Assembly (NCBI GenBank): GCA_023213395.1
Contig: CM041465.1
Location: forward strand, 148,497,741-148,561,740
DNA from: Cycas panzhihuaensis
Lineage: Eukaryota > Cycadophyta
Direction of reading: 5' to 3'
Length of the DNA stretch: 64,000 bases
This document shows positions 53,061 through 62,960 of the stretch, in pieces. Position 1 is the first letter of the stretch, and every line of letters begins with the position of its first letter. A model generated the notes under the pieces. It saw nothing but the letters and a program-made list of their open reading frames with translations, was not told where the DNA came from and searched no databases. A program made the translations under genes and the position numbers.

Positions 53061-53659
53061 ATGGTTTTGGCCAATTAAGGCTTTATTACATATTTGTCAT
53101 TTCGAGGGTGTAAACGATTGAATTTGGGAAAAGAAGATTGTAGATTTGAGATGGCCAGAGTTGTTCTATAAATTTTGAGTGGCTATATTGCAGGTTTTGG
53201 AGCAGAATTGCAAAATTTATAAGGGTTTTTGTTTTGGCCTACTGTTCATTGATGTTTGAATGACCTCAAACGTTTTTTGAATAGTTGCATCTTGAAGTTT
53301 ACTTTTTGTTAAAATTGGTTTCAGCTTGATTGGATATCAAGATAAAAAGCTATTAGCAAATTAGTAATAGGTATTGTTGTTGTCCCAAAAAAATCTAAGT
53401 TCTAGTCAACTTCAAAAGGTCATTACATAAACCATAGGTCTCCAAATCAACCTCAAACTAGATTCGTTAGAAGCATTTTTCCATTATATTTCTATCAAAG
53501 TGGACCACATAATGTTAGAAAATAAGCTATTAAAATTTTTGTGATAAAGATCTATTTCTACCCTAATTTTTCTATAAATTTCAAGTAATTTTTTGAATTT
53601 TGGAAAATTCCTTCTTGAGAAACAATTATTTTTGCAATTTTTTTTTGGTAAAAATGATA
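53061..53659 (+). other. Element H leader
   Basis: AT-rich, with no supported coding. CAAAAA/TTTTTG-rich text is typical of gypsy leaders. Confidence 0.5.
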
Positions 53660-54155
53660 CTAATTTTCATTAGGGATGGAAAGGTTAAGCCTATAGCATG
53701 GTTAGATATGATTGAAGCACAATATGCATCACACCTTGAACATCAAAAGAAGATTATGATTGGATTATTGAGCCATATTTGGGTGGTGAAGCTCTTGAGT
53801 GGTTTTCAAATTGATATTATCACACTTCTAGAAAATATTCTTAGAAAAACTTCTCAATAATTTTCCTCATAGACTTTGATGAAAGGATTCAAAAGTGGTG
53901 GGATGAGCATTGGGATGAATATATCAAGAAGGCCTTCACAAGTTTGAGGGATAAATGTTGAAAGTAGGACCTTGAAGAAAGTATTGGGTAATTTAAAGAA
54001 GTAGCAATTAATATGCTTGAACAAAATGAAGAAGAACCAATTGTAATGCATGTACCAAGCAAAAAAGAGTCTACTTATAAGCACTTTAAAGAGGATGAAG
54101 TTAATATACATGAATTCCATGAATCAGAAAAGTCCACCTAGGCATGCAAGTCATC
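53660..54155 (+). pseudogene. Element H gag fragment
   Basis: Across frames: IAWLDMIEAQYASHLEHQKK, IMIGLLSHI, EALEWF, then FDERIQKWWDEHWDEYIKKA with a stop-rich acidic segment. The order W-L-x-x-I-E ... A-x-x-W-F matches a gypsy Gag core. No zinc knuckle or protease follows before the RT, so an internal deletion is likely. Confidence 0.65.
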
Positions 54156-54615
54156 TTACAAGAACACTCAAGGGTTCTTGACAATCTCCCAAAGGAACTT
54201 CCACTAGATGAAGGAATGGAACATATCATTGAGTTGGAACTAGGCACAACACCTATTAATATTTGACGTTATAGGTACCTGCACCAACACAAGGCAATTA
54301 TTGAGAAATTGATGCATGAGTTATTAAAGCAAGGTGTGATTATTCTAAGCCAAAGTCCTTTTGTCTCTCTAGTCATATTAGATCCCAAAAAGGATGGCTT
54401 GTACTAGAAGTGTGTAAATAATAGGCCACTGAACAAGGTAACAACCAAGAATCATTATCCAATGTTGCGGATTGACGACCTCTTGGATGAATTACACAAA
54501 GCACAATTCTTCACCAAAATCGGTTTAAGGTTAGGATATTATCAGATTGAGGATAACTTTGCTAGAGATCGATAATGAAGAATTACTAGTGCTACAAATA
54601 GAAGGCTATCTCGAT
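54156..54615 (+). pseudogene. Element H reverse transcriptase, N-terminal half
   Basis: LDNLPKELPLDEGMEHIIEL, TTPINI, a stop, [77 protein letters not shown] and LGYYQIEDN. These are motifs 1 to 3 of Ty3/gypsy RT. The catalytic Y-x-D-D is absent because element G inserted just downstream (54616-54620 target ACTAG). Confidence 0.85.
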
Positions 54616-54620
54616 ACTAG

Positions 54621-55079
54621 TGTGCATTTCTCAATTCAATTTGCAACTTTGCTCACATACAATATTGAAGAACATAGAAGAAATACGTATATGCCAAAAT
54701 TGATGTAAGAACCAAATGCTTCCTTTATTATCAGAGGGAAACAACATCTGGTCCTTTGACAATCATATGCAGTCCCTAAAACAACACATAAGATTTTAGT
54801 TAGAGCAAGGAATACATTCCATGACAAGCCAATCAGTTAGATACAAAAGTAGAAGAAAAGGTTCTATGCTAACACACTCGGTTTATTGCAATAGTTATGT
54901 TTTATACTATTGGATAGTTGTTACAATAACACAGAAAAAAACAAAAGAGTTTTACCATTTCCATTCACTTAAACATAACTGAAGGCTATGACTATTCGTC
55001 ATGATCACGATTAATAGACCTGATCGCAATCCAACAATGATCTAAAAACAAGCAATCATTGAGTTTACCAACCCACACA
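54621..55079 (-). repeat. Element G 3' LTR (left)
   Basis: 459 bp. It shares with the right copy TTGCAACTTTGCTCACATAC, TATATGCCAAAATTGATG and CCATTTCCATTCACTTAAAC. The copies are clearly diverged. Confidence 0.85.
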
Positions 55080-56273
55080 CATCAACACACAAGACTGATG
55101 AGTGCCTTTACTCAACCCAAAGTTCAAAATTTTCCAACATCAACTTCCTTCTTTCCCCAACCTCGCGCAACAACACCCCCCCCACCCCCCCCATCCCCAT
55201 ACACACACACAAAACGAAAATTGAACTATGACTACTCGGATCGCACTGCTGTCTTCACAAAATGTTCAACTAGGGCTCTGTTATTGTCTCTCTATGCTTG
55301 TTTAAATTGCTCCTACACTCTGTCAAGTGCTAGAGGATCTAGTCATGCAATCCCTAACAAAGGAGTTAACCCTTTTGAACAAATAAAGTCATACAAATGT
55401 AGCACATTTTGCTAAGCCTCTAGTTGCCTAATGTTTAGTAATTCACTTGTTTGAAGGGAAGTGACCTCTGAATACAACTTGAAATTAATTGCTTTAGTAC
55501 ATTTAAGCTCACCTTTTAACCCATGGATCATTATGCACAACTCATCGTATTCTTTGGAGCCTTCATCTGTCTTCAAAACCCAAGCTCTCATCTTTAAAAT
55601 GACATCTTCCAATCCCTTTGGAATTTGCAATCCAAATTGTTGTTTAAACCATTCCATTTTGCTTTGGACATCAGAGATATCATCTACCCATTCTAAGATA
55701 AATCTGCACAAAAACTTCATTGCTTTTACTATAATTAATGTCTTGTTTTGTGCCTCGATCAATTGATTTTCTAACTGTTGCAACTATTCCAAAATTAGGG
55801 GTAGTTTCCAAGCTTGGTAGTATTGTACTTATGTGGTCTTCCTCTATTGCGCACTGTTGCCTTTTCACTAAAAATCTCTGTCTTGCTATGTTTGTATTTC
55901 AACTTCTTTAGATAAATATCTATTTAAAACTAGGGCTTGTTGTGGAGTGGAAACTTGAAATTCAATTTTTGCAAGGACCTCTGCTTCAATGCTCTGGTCA
56001 ATGTCTTCTAGAGTCACCACTTCTTCTCTAGTTGATCTTGCAGGTGGCCTCCTCTTCACCTAGCATTTATGTGAATTTATAAAATGTGGATGGTGTGTTC
56101 CTCCTCAAATTTTCTCCCTCATGTAGCATTATTGTGTTGTTCATATGTTTTGGGTTTTATTCTAGAGTTGGTATTCGATGGCATGAGAAAACCTAATGCC
56201 TACCCTACCCTTGAACGTCCATCATTCCTTTTCAGCCTTCTCTTAGGATCAAGTCTGAAGGCAATGGAACCAA
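55080..56273 (-). pseudogene. Element G coiled-coil ORF
   Basis: The minus-strand frame from about 56060 to 55215 contains EVLAKIEFQVSTPQQALVL, LEQNQLIEAQNKT-like heptads (QLENQLIEAQNKTLIIVKAM), DISDVQSKMEWFKQQFGLQI, PKGLEDVILKMRAWVLKTDE and ELCIMIHGLKGELK, with a few stops. The frame 55783-55412 alone is open for 123 codons. The pattern is helical and coiled-coil-like. There are no retroelement enzymes. C-homopolymers near 55177-55195 lie downstream. The function is unknown. Confidence 0.6.
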
Positions 56274-56664
56274 TGTGCACTTCTTGATTCAATTTGCAAC
56301 TTTGCTCACATACAATACTAAAGAACACAAAAGAAACACATATATGCCAAAATTGATGCAAGAACCAATTCCTTCCTTTATTATTAGAAGAGGGCAACTA
56401 CATTTGGTCCTTTCACTGTTAGATGTAGTCCCTTAAATTGTACGTAAGATTTCAATTAGAGCAAGGAATACATTTGATGGTGGGCTAGGTGGTTAGATAC
56501 AAAAACAAAAGAAAAAGTCCTATGCTCACACTCACTTTATTACAATAATTACATTTTATACAACTAGACAGTTGCAACTGCTCTATCGTTACAACAATAC
56601 AAAGAAAAACAAAAGAGTTTTTCCATTTCCATTCACTTAAACATAACTGAAGATTACGATCGAT
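56274..56664 (-). repeat. Element G 5' LTR (right), first part
   Basis: Matches 54621-55000 and breaks at 56664, where element F starts. The remainder is at 59094-59193. Confidence 0.82.
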
Positions 56665-56848
56665 TGTTGCGTTCCTAATTTATAAAGAAGTCAGTTTTTA
56701 GGAGAATAAGGAAGATTTATTAATGTGAGGTTGGTATTTTTAGGAGAGAGAATTAGAAGTTAGTTTTAGAGAGAGAAAAGTAGGGCTATAAATTGAGATC
56801 ATTATTCATTTGTAAATCATCTTTGGAGAATTTGTTATTTTGGATCAT

Positions 56849-58646
56849 TCCAATTACGTTTGAACCATTGGATTTCTAGTTTGGAGACCTTCATTTTGAA
56901 TAGTCTCAAGGTATTAATTGGATCGGTTTTGATGTAGAATTTACCCCACAAAGTAGCAATTTTGTTGACAAGAAAAGAGAGAAAATGCTACTAGATTACT
57001 TTGATCCTAATAAAGGCACTGACCTAAGAGAATGGCTAGAAATGATTGGAATTTGTGTCTTCAATCCAGATGAAGACATAGATGTGTTGGAATGGCTATA
57101 AACGGTCGAAACATTGAGCGACTACACAAGGGATACACTGATTGAAGAGTATGGGCCAGATATGGAACTTCTCTTAGAAAGGGAATTTCTTGATTAGTTC
57201 CTTCTTTGGGCTATAAGACGAATGATGCTCAACAGTTAGTCTTTTTTTCAAATTGTTTTTTTTGTAGCATCTAGTTAATGCTAGTTTTGGAAATATTTGT
57301 AGAATCTCAAAAGAGAGATTCAACAATTAGTGGACCAAGAAGAATCCATCTAGTACCATGTAGAAATTAGTGGAGCAAGGAGAACCTATCCAATGTTATG
57401 AAGGAGCACTGCAAGTGCATGAACAATGTGAGAAAATCAAAGAAATAATGGAGCACTATGATGAACAACTTATGCAGGAGCAACATGAAGTCATCGATGA
57501 GCAATCAAGAGAGGATCTAATGAAGATAGAAGAAACTGAGGAAGACCATAAGTAGGCTATAGAAGAAGCCAGGCAACCAAGCGAATCCCACAAGGTACTC
57601 GACATGACCCTTGATCTTGTTTTGCATATGCACATTTCATTTAGAAGTTTCATCTTTCCTCTTTCTTTTCCATCCTTAATAGCTATATAGAAAACCTCTA
57701 CCCCTTACCCCATAGCTATCCAAACTCCTAAGCCCCTTAACTCCAAATTCTTCATAGGACAAATCCTAGTCTCTCTTCACAACCCTAACTCATCTCATTG
57801 TCCACATGTTTCATCATCCCCTAGAGAATTTTCTTGGCAAGATGTTCTAGACCTTGTATCCTCCCTTCATCACATTTCACCTCCTAGTACAATGATTGGC
57901 CCTTATAAAACTTCATCCTGTATATCCGCATCTACCACATCTATACTTTCAACACTACTTTTTTCCATTAAGTCCTTCATCTCGTCCTACCTCCATTTTT
58001 GAACCCCTATTAAAACCTTTTTCCCATAAAAAGTGTCTATCACTAACCTTGCATTAGTCTTATTTCCCTAAAATCTCTACTTGTCCAACCAACACCTTAT
58101 TGATCCTAACCTCTATTTGAATCAACTTCCAAACCTCATGTACTTCCCAGTATATATCTTTTTCATCCTTGTTTCCTATACATTCAAATTTATTGTTGAT
58201 CACCTCATTGACCCCCACTTTTCCCGTTCCTTCTTGCTACCGTTATGGCCATTTTCTTGCTAGCTTCCCAAAGTCATGTTATTTTCTCCCTACAAAATCC
58301 CTTCAGTATTCGCAACACCTCTCATCCCTCAAGTGAAGTTATCTGAGGACAAAATGTGCAACCAAAAGGTAGGATTTTGGCCAACTACTATCAACATTGC
58401 ACAAGTCCCAGGATCTCTTCTGTACAGGGCATGCTACAATAGGCACTAGGTTCTCAAGACAAGCATCTATAGATTCAAGTTGCATCCCAAGCATCTCCAA
58501 TAGAAGGCACAAGATTGGACCAAATTTCTATGACATATAGGACCTAGTAGGCAGAAGATTGAAGAATATGTCAAAGGCATGGCCCAAACAACTCCACGAG
58601 TGACTATTTATACTTCGAGGGTGAAGTATTTCAAGGGGAGGGGAAT
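56849..58646 (+). pseudogene. Element F interior
   Basis: An early frame reads KKREKMLLDYFDPNKGTDLR, EWLEMIGICVFNPDEDIDVL, a stop and DTLIEEYGPDMELLLEREFL. At 57370-57555 an open glutamate/glutamine-rich frame (EQCEKIKEIMEHYDEQLMQE) ends in the block shared with NA-LTR-2 (HEVIDEQSREDLM, PSESHKVLDM, LHMHISFRSF). No protease, RT or integrase is present. The role of the conserved block is unknown. Confidence 0.55.
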
Positions 58647-59093
58647 TGTTGTGTTCCTAACTTATAAAAAAGTTAGTTTTTAGGAGAATAAGGAAGATTT
58701 ATTAATGTGAGGTCGGTATTTTTAGGTTAGGGAATTAGAAGTCGGTTTTGGAGAGAGAAAAGTAGGGCTATAAATAGTGATCATTATTCATTTGTAAATA
58801 ATCTTTGGATGATTTGATATTTGATCTGAAATAATGGCTTAGGACCATTAGGGCATTGCTATGCCATTTGGGAGGAAACCCTCTCCTCAAAGAGGAAATG
58901 TATTGCTATAATATCACCTAACATTATCAATTTATTTATTGCTGCAAATTGATATTATTCTACAAAAGGCTATCATCTATTATTACTTTGGATTTATTGT
59001 AGAAATCTGATATTATGTATGTCAAGTTGTTATTATTTGGATAATTTCTGTTGCACTTTTTGTGTGAATTCCATGGGCATTGCCACATCAACA
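58632..59093 (+). repeat. Element F polypurine tract and 3' LTR
   Basis: LTR of about 447 bp, TGTTGTGTTCC...ATCAACA. GGGCTATAAATAG is the TATA region near 58766. It resembles the NA-LTR-2 LTR around GCTATAAATAG, CATTTGTAA and ACCATTAGGGC. Confidence 0.8.
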
Positions 59094-59193
59094 TCATGAT
59101 CGTGATCATGATCTTGATCATGATCAATAGGCCTAATCGCAATCGTGATGTGATCTAGAAACAAACAATTTCTGAGTTTATCAGACCACACAA
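59094..59193 (-). repeat. Element G 5' LTR (right), second part
   Basis: Begins with short palindromic GATCATGATC repeats (59094-59130) and continues CCTAATCGCAATCGTGATG to GACCACACA. It matches the end of the left LTR. Confidence 0.78.
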
Positions 59194-59198
59194 ACTAG

Positions 59199-59345
59199 GA
59201 CCAATCAATTGTGAACAAGGCAAATCAAAGAATATCTGGTGAAATGGGAAAACATGGAAGAAGAGGATGCTACTTAGGAGGATGAAAGTTGGTGCCAATA
59301 GAACCTACACGTCCCGGCGCTTTTGAGAGCAGAGCATTTTTCAGC
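59199..59345 (+). pseudogene. Element H chromodomain-like C-terminus
   Basis: The frame reads KEYLVKWENMEEEDAT, a stop in place of W, EDESW and later EHFSAGG. The Y-L-V-K-W ... E-x-x-T-W-E ... pattern is the chromodomain found at the integrase end of plant chromoviruses, where it guides integration to chromatin. Confidence 0.75.
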
Positions 59346-59589
59346 GGGAGGAACTTGTTATGTTCCAAAAAATAAACAAATTGGAATAATTAATAATTAA
59401 GAAGCTGGTATTTTGGAGGGAAAAGCTGGGATTGAGCTAGGTGACTATAAGTACCCATCTTGTAGTCGAGGATAATCATCTTAGTTTTGGTTTTATACTT
59501 GTGGTGACTACCTTAACAGCATTTTGGAGGTCTACTTGCCTTGAAGAGACTTTCTATTCTATTGGTTCTATTTGAGGAGAGTGGCGACA
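59346..59589 (+). repeat. Element H 3' LTR
   Basis: Weak polypurine tract GGGAGGAACT (to 59355), then 234 bp TGTTATGTTCC...GTGGCGACA (59356-59589), followed by GTTTT. Confidence 0.88.
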
Positions 59590-59594
59590 GTTTT

Positions 59595-61408
59595 ATATAT
59601 TGATAGTTTCAGTCAATGTTTCTAAGCTTCAAGGCAATTGCTGGTTGTTAAATATCATTGCTTTGCATTGGACATTGGATGAATTATTTCTTCACATGCT
59701 CTTTTAAGTTTGCAATAGGTGTTAAGGGTTTTAACATTTTAGTGCAAAAGCTCAGTTCTTAAGTCTAAACCTGGATCAGGTGAGCCCTTGCCTTTTGTTC
59801 CCATTTTCATGATCTCACCATGCATCTATAAAATACAGGTGATCCCTTTTGTCCTACTCTCTTAAAAAGTGATGGGAACAGATCCTTCTAAATCCGGTAA
59901 GTTTTACCCTGTTTTATTGAAATGAAGTCATCTGCAACAGCTTTCTGGCTTTTACTTGTAATATATCATCACAATTTATGCATCTCAATGTTATTAGTCT
60001 TCAGGGTTCAATGCATAATTTTCCTACCAATGTCAAATTTGGAATCTGGATTCCCTATGTGAACCCATTTTCAGCACAGATTTTAGGATTCTTAAAGCTA
60101 ACAACTGTAAGTGAATGCAATGAGCACTAATGGAAGAGTTACAGTTTTGTTATAGCTCTAAATACCAACTCTTCAATATTAGATATGCACAATATCACAA
60201 TCTGTGGCTGAAATGGTTTTTAAATATCGAAGTCTGATGGCCCTAGGCAGTTTAAACATAGGTGTCACGAAGCTTCTGGGCCTAAAAGCCCATGCATGTC
60301 GGCACGTGCTAAAGGTTGTATAGAAGATTTCTGGTGGTCAATCTAGGTGTCCCAAGGAATTTTGGCAGGTCTATGTAGATTTTGAATATTATCCTTATTA
60401 ATAAACATGTTGCTTTCAGGAAAAAAACTTTCACGCAATTCAAACTGTCTTCAGTATGCTGGAAGTGTTTGTTGCATGTATTGCACTACTTGATCTATAT
60501 CAACTGTTTCAAAATTTGAAATTCATGTAACTTGAATTTAGGCTCTATCACTTTGCGTTTCAGTTTACCTTGTCTTATATAGAGTTATTTTTGACGTTTC
60601 AAGGAGCGGGTACAGGAAGTGACTCAAATTGTGACATCTTCAAAGACGACTAAAGGTGCGACTCATTTTTGGTACCATTTTATGTTCTTTCTTAAAGATA
60701 TTATCAGACATACTTGAGATGAACCAAAAACCTGTAGTGTTTATTTTATGTTTTGGGGGGGTTAATGCCCATTTATGTGTAAAAATATTAAGTGGCTAGA
60801 GACTGAACAGAGTGAAATATGATAATGTAAAATCTGTTTTTTTGCAGTGCCTTTGCAGCACACATTGGGATGCCTATTCAAACATTGATTTTATCTCTCC
60901 TGTAAAAAGCCAGATCTTATGCTCGAATAAAATCTGTGAAAGTTCTGTTCTTGACTCCTGAGCCAGTTTCAGGAGGGTAGGCTGCGTGTCTTCTTGAGTC
61001 TATTAATTAAATTTTGGAAACTTAGCCCCACAAATGCTTCCAGAAACTTGTGGTAGGTCCATAAAATAAATTATGCACATCCATTGCTCCAATAATTCAA
61101 ATCGGACAAAATGAAAATAAAAGGAGATATCTTATGGCACTAAACCTTGGGAGAGTGATGCAAACAAATTGCCTACACACAGAAAGAGAAAGGTATTGCC
61201 AACAAAACAATGCACAAAAGTTGATAATGTATTATGATGTTACCCATGGAAGATTATTTGTACTGGATTGTCATGGGATTTAACAATGACCCTTGTTTTT
61301 CAGTAAATTTACTAACTGAATACAGACACAGCATAAAGATACTTGGTACTTTCAAGACACAGAATCTGAAGAAACAGATTTTTTGATCTGCCCATGAAGT
61401 TCTGAGCT
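59595..61408. other. Non-repetitive-looking region with two weak exon candidates
   Basis: No retroelement domain is seen. On the plus strand ATGGGAACAGATCCTTC starts at 59872 and meets a consensus donor GTAAGT at 59897. A possible exon 60604-60655 follows an AG acceptor and would encode GAGTGSDSNCDIFKDD then a stop, giving a 24-residue peptide. This is weak evidence and may be chance. Confidence 0.3.
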
Positions 61409-61600
61409 TCATGACTCTGATGCCAGCATCTCCTTTCTGACTTTAAAGAAATTTTCTGAAGACATTAATAACAGTTCCCTAAAGCCCATTTCTTCTGCAT
61501 CAATATTTGCTTTATAGCTGCACATCATGCCCAGGGTCTTCAAGTACTTGGCATGGATGTACAATTCATGATTGAAAACTTCACCCACAAAAGTAACATC
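61409..61600 (-). CDS. Terminal exon of an unidentified host-type gene
   Basis: On the minus strand an AG acceptor (61602-61601, context GACCATAG) opens a 63-codon frame. It starts DVTFVGEVFNHELYIHAKYL, continues with KANIDAEEMGFRELLLM and ends KEMLASES with TGA at 61411-61409. Codon use and amino-acid composition are balanced and there are no repeats, unlike the surrounding non-coding DNA. I do not recognise the family. It resembles the helical C-terminus of a cytosolic protein. The other exons would lie to the right (5'), but I could not identify any before 64000. It could be a real gene with long introns or an isolated gene fragment. Confidence 0.6.
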   Translation of the reverse strand, partial: DVTFVGEVFNHELYIHAKYLKTLGMMCSYKANIDAEEMGFRELLLMSSENFFKVRKEMLASES

Positions 61601-61900
61601 CTATGGTCAACAGAAAAAATAAAAATTCAAAATTTCTTATTGCAAAATGTCTTAAGTTTCATTTGTTTTTGTAGTTTCCCCATGGCTGAAGCATCAGTGA
61701 AGCAACTCATTTAAATGTTTTGTAGGCCAATGGCAAACAAATTTTGAGACAATAGACTTACAAACTTGGGGTTCCTGTTATATTTTGAAACGTTAAACTT
61801 TGTGAAATGCATATTAACATTGCTGCATATGGGAAGTGTTGCTTGGATTTAAGATGAAATCAGATTATACTAACTGAAAAGTAGAAATTTTGTGATGCCA
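61601..61900. other. No feature seen
   Basis: If the exon at 61409-61600 is real this is its upstream intron. No other coding evidence. Confidence 0.4.
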
Positions 61901-61901
61901 G

Positions 61902-62150
61902 AGTTTGCCACATGGTTCTGAAAACACTGCTGGAGTAACTGAGAGTGTTCCTGGCCATTTATGTGCCAGTGTCAGTACTCCAGAAGATCTTTCTCAGCAA
62001 CCTGACCTACTGATTCCTGCAACTTTTATTTCTCCAACAATTTTCTTTTTCTTCTTTCCATGCTGTAGTATTCATAGCTGCTTGTGTTGGTTGAGAATCA
62101 ATCTGCTATTTGATGTTCTGAGTGGTCTTGTTAGCTTGATTCATAACTAG
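61902..62150 (+). other. Possible plus-strand exon
   Basis: After an AG (61900-61901) the frame SLPHGSENTAGVTESVPGHL, CASVSTPEDLSQQPDLLIPA stays open to TAG at 62148-62150. The first 45 codons look protein-like, the rest is T-rich and hydrophobic. No family is recognised, and no donor or partner exon is found. Confidence 0.3.
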
Positions 62151-62690
62151 TTTGTTCAAGCACAAAATATGTTGTTCTTCTGAGTGGTTATTTTATGTTT
62201 TAATAGATTGAAGGCTTAAATGTGCGCCAAGGGGTTTTCGTTTATTTTTCATTATTTGATGCCTTGGGTATGGTTAAAATCATGTAATCTACATTAAGTA
62301 CAATTATTGTTTAATGTTATTTTTTCTTGGACTCTTTTACGTGTATTCTTCAAAAAGAAAGTAGGCTGTCACTTTTCATTCCATAAGCCACCAACGAAAC
62401 CAGAGTTGGGTCAGATTGTGGAGAAACCACAATTTTAGATCTTAATTATAGGATGAGAGGCAGTCCTATAATGAGACACCAATGAGATGCCTAGGGAAAG
62501 TAGAATATTGTTGGCTCTAATGATCAGGTGGTACCTTGGATGCTTGTTCTTGTTCTTTCTATTTTTTTTATAGGTAGTTAAACATGTTTCATTAGGTTGA
62601 GAGGGGGAGCCAGAAGTCAGAGTGTTATAGGATGGAAAATAGCCTCTAAAACAGTGAAAAAGAGCCACTTCAAGTCTTTATAGTCTCTGG
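62151..62690. other. No feature seen
   Basis: No supported coding region, RNA gene or repeat pair was found. Confidence 0.5.
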
Positions 62691-62960
62691 TTGGCCATCA
62701 TGCGATGCACATGCAGGTGAACCATAGTTCAAGACTAGGCCAAGGCCAACCTAGGGCTGTTAGGAACAGTGTAATCAACAAATTCTTAGTACATAAGGAC
62801 ATTATTGGTGCTAGAGAGGTAGCATATATTCTTGTTATTTTTGGAAAAGTGCAAGAGGAGCACTCTTCGAAGAAGGGGAAGCAGTCATCATTCTTGTGAC
62901 CAAACTCTAGAGAGAAGATGCTTTCATGCATACACAAGGAGAGCTAAAAAAGGTAAGTTA
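62691..62960. other. Interval open on both strands
   Basis: The plus-strand frame 62705-62899 (includes RAVRNSVINKFLVHKDIIGA) and minus-strand frame 62937-62698 overlap completely. A consensus-like donor AAAAAAG|GTAAGT lies at about 62952. Which strand, if either, is coding cannot be decided from this sequence. Confidence 0.3.

Larger units (their letters stand above)
56665..59093 (+). mobile_element. Element F, non-autonomous LTR element (NA-LTR-2 family)
   Basis: The 3' LTR (58647-59093) is preceded by a polypurine tract CAAGGGGAGGGGAAT. The 5' LTR copy (56665 to about 56848) aligns only with the first 185 bp of it, so its second part and probably the PBS were lost. The interior shares peptide blocks and the sequence just before the polypurine tract with NA-LTR-2. 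Outer flanks are TCGAT (left) and TCATG (right), so the target duplication is not confirmed. Confidence 0.8.
54621..59193 (-). mobile_element. Element G, LTR element carrying only a coiled-coil ORF
   Basis: LTRs at 54621-55079 and 56274-56664 plus 59094-59193 (split by element F) start TGTGCA and end CACACA. ACTAG flanks both sides (54616-54620, 59194-59198). On the minus strand the right LTR is followed by TTGGTTCCATTGCC, a PBS like that of Gypsy-C. The interior is only about 1.2 kb and contains a single decayed coiled-coil frame and no gag or pol. It must have been mobilised in trans. Confidence 0.83.
52815..59589 (+). mobile_element. Element H, chromodomain Ty3/gypsy remnant
   Basis: LTRs at 52815-53046 and 59356-59589 start TGTTATGTT and share GAAGTCGATATTTTGGAGGG-like blocks. 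GTTTT flanks both (52810-52814, 59590-59594). A PBS-like TGGTATCATAGA is at 53049-53060 and the tract CAGCGGGAGGAACT precedes the 3' LTR. Plus-strand gag and RT pieces lie at 53660-54575 and a chromodomain-like end at 59199-59345. Element G, which contains element F, fills the middle. Confidence 0.9.

Noticed and set aside
55412-55783. The coiled-coil frame as a host cytoskeletal gene
   Set aside because: It lies between LTRs with matching target duplications, and the frame has stops on both sides.
62698-62937. Minus-strand frame with hydrophobic residues as a membrane protein
   Set aside because: It overlaps an equally open plus-strand frame; no start context, signal peptide or homologous pattern favours it.
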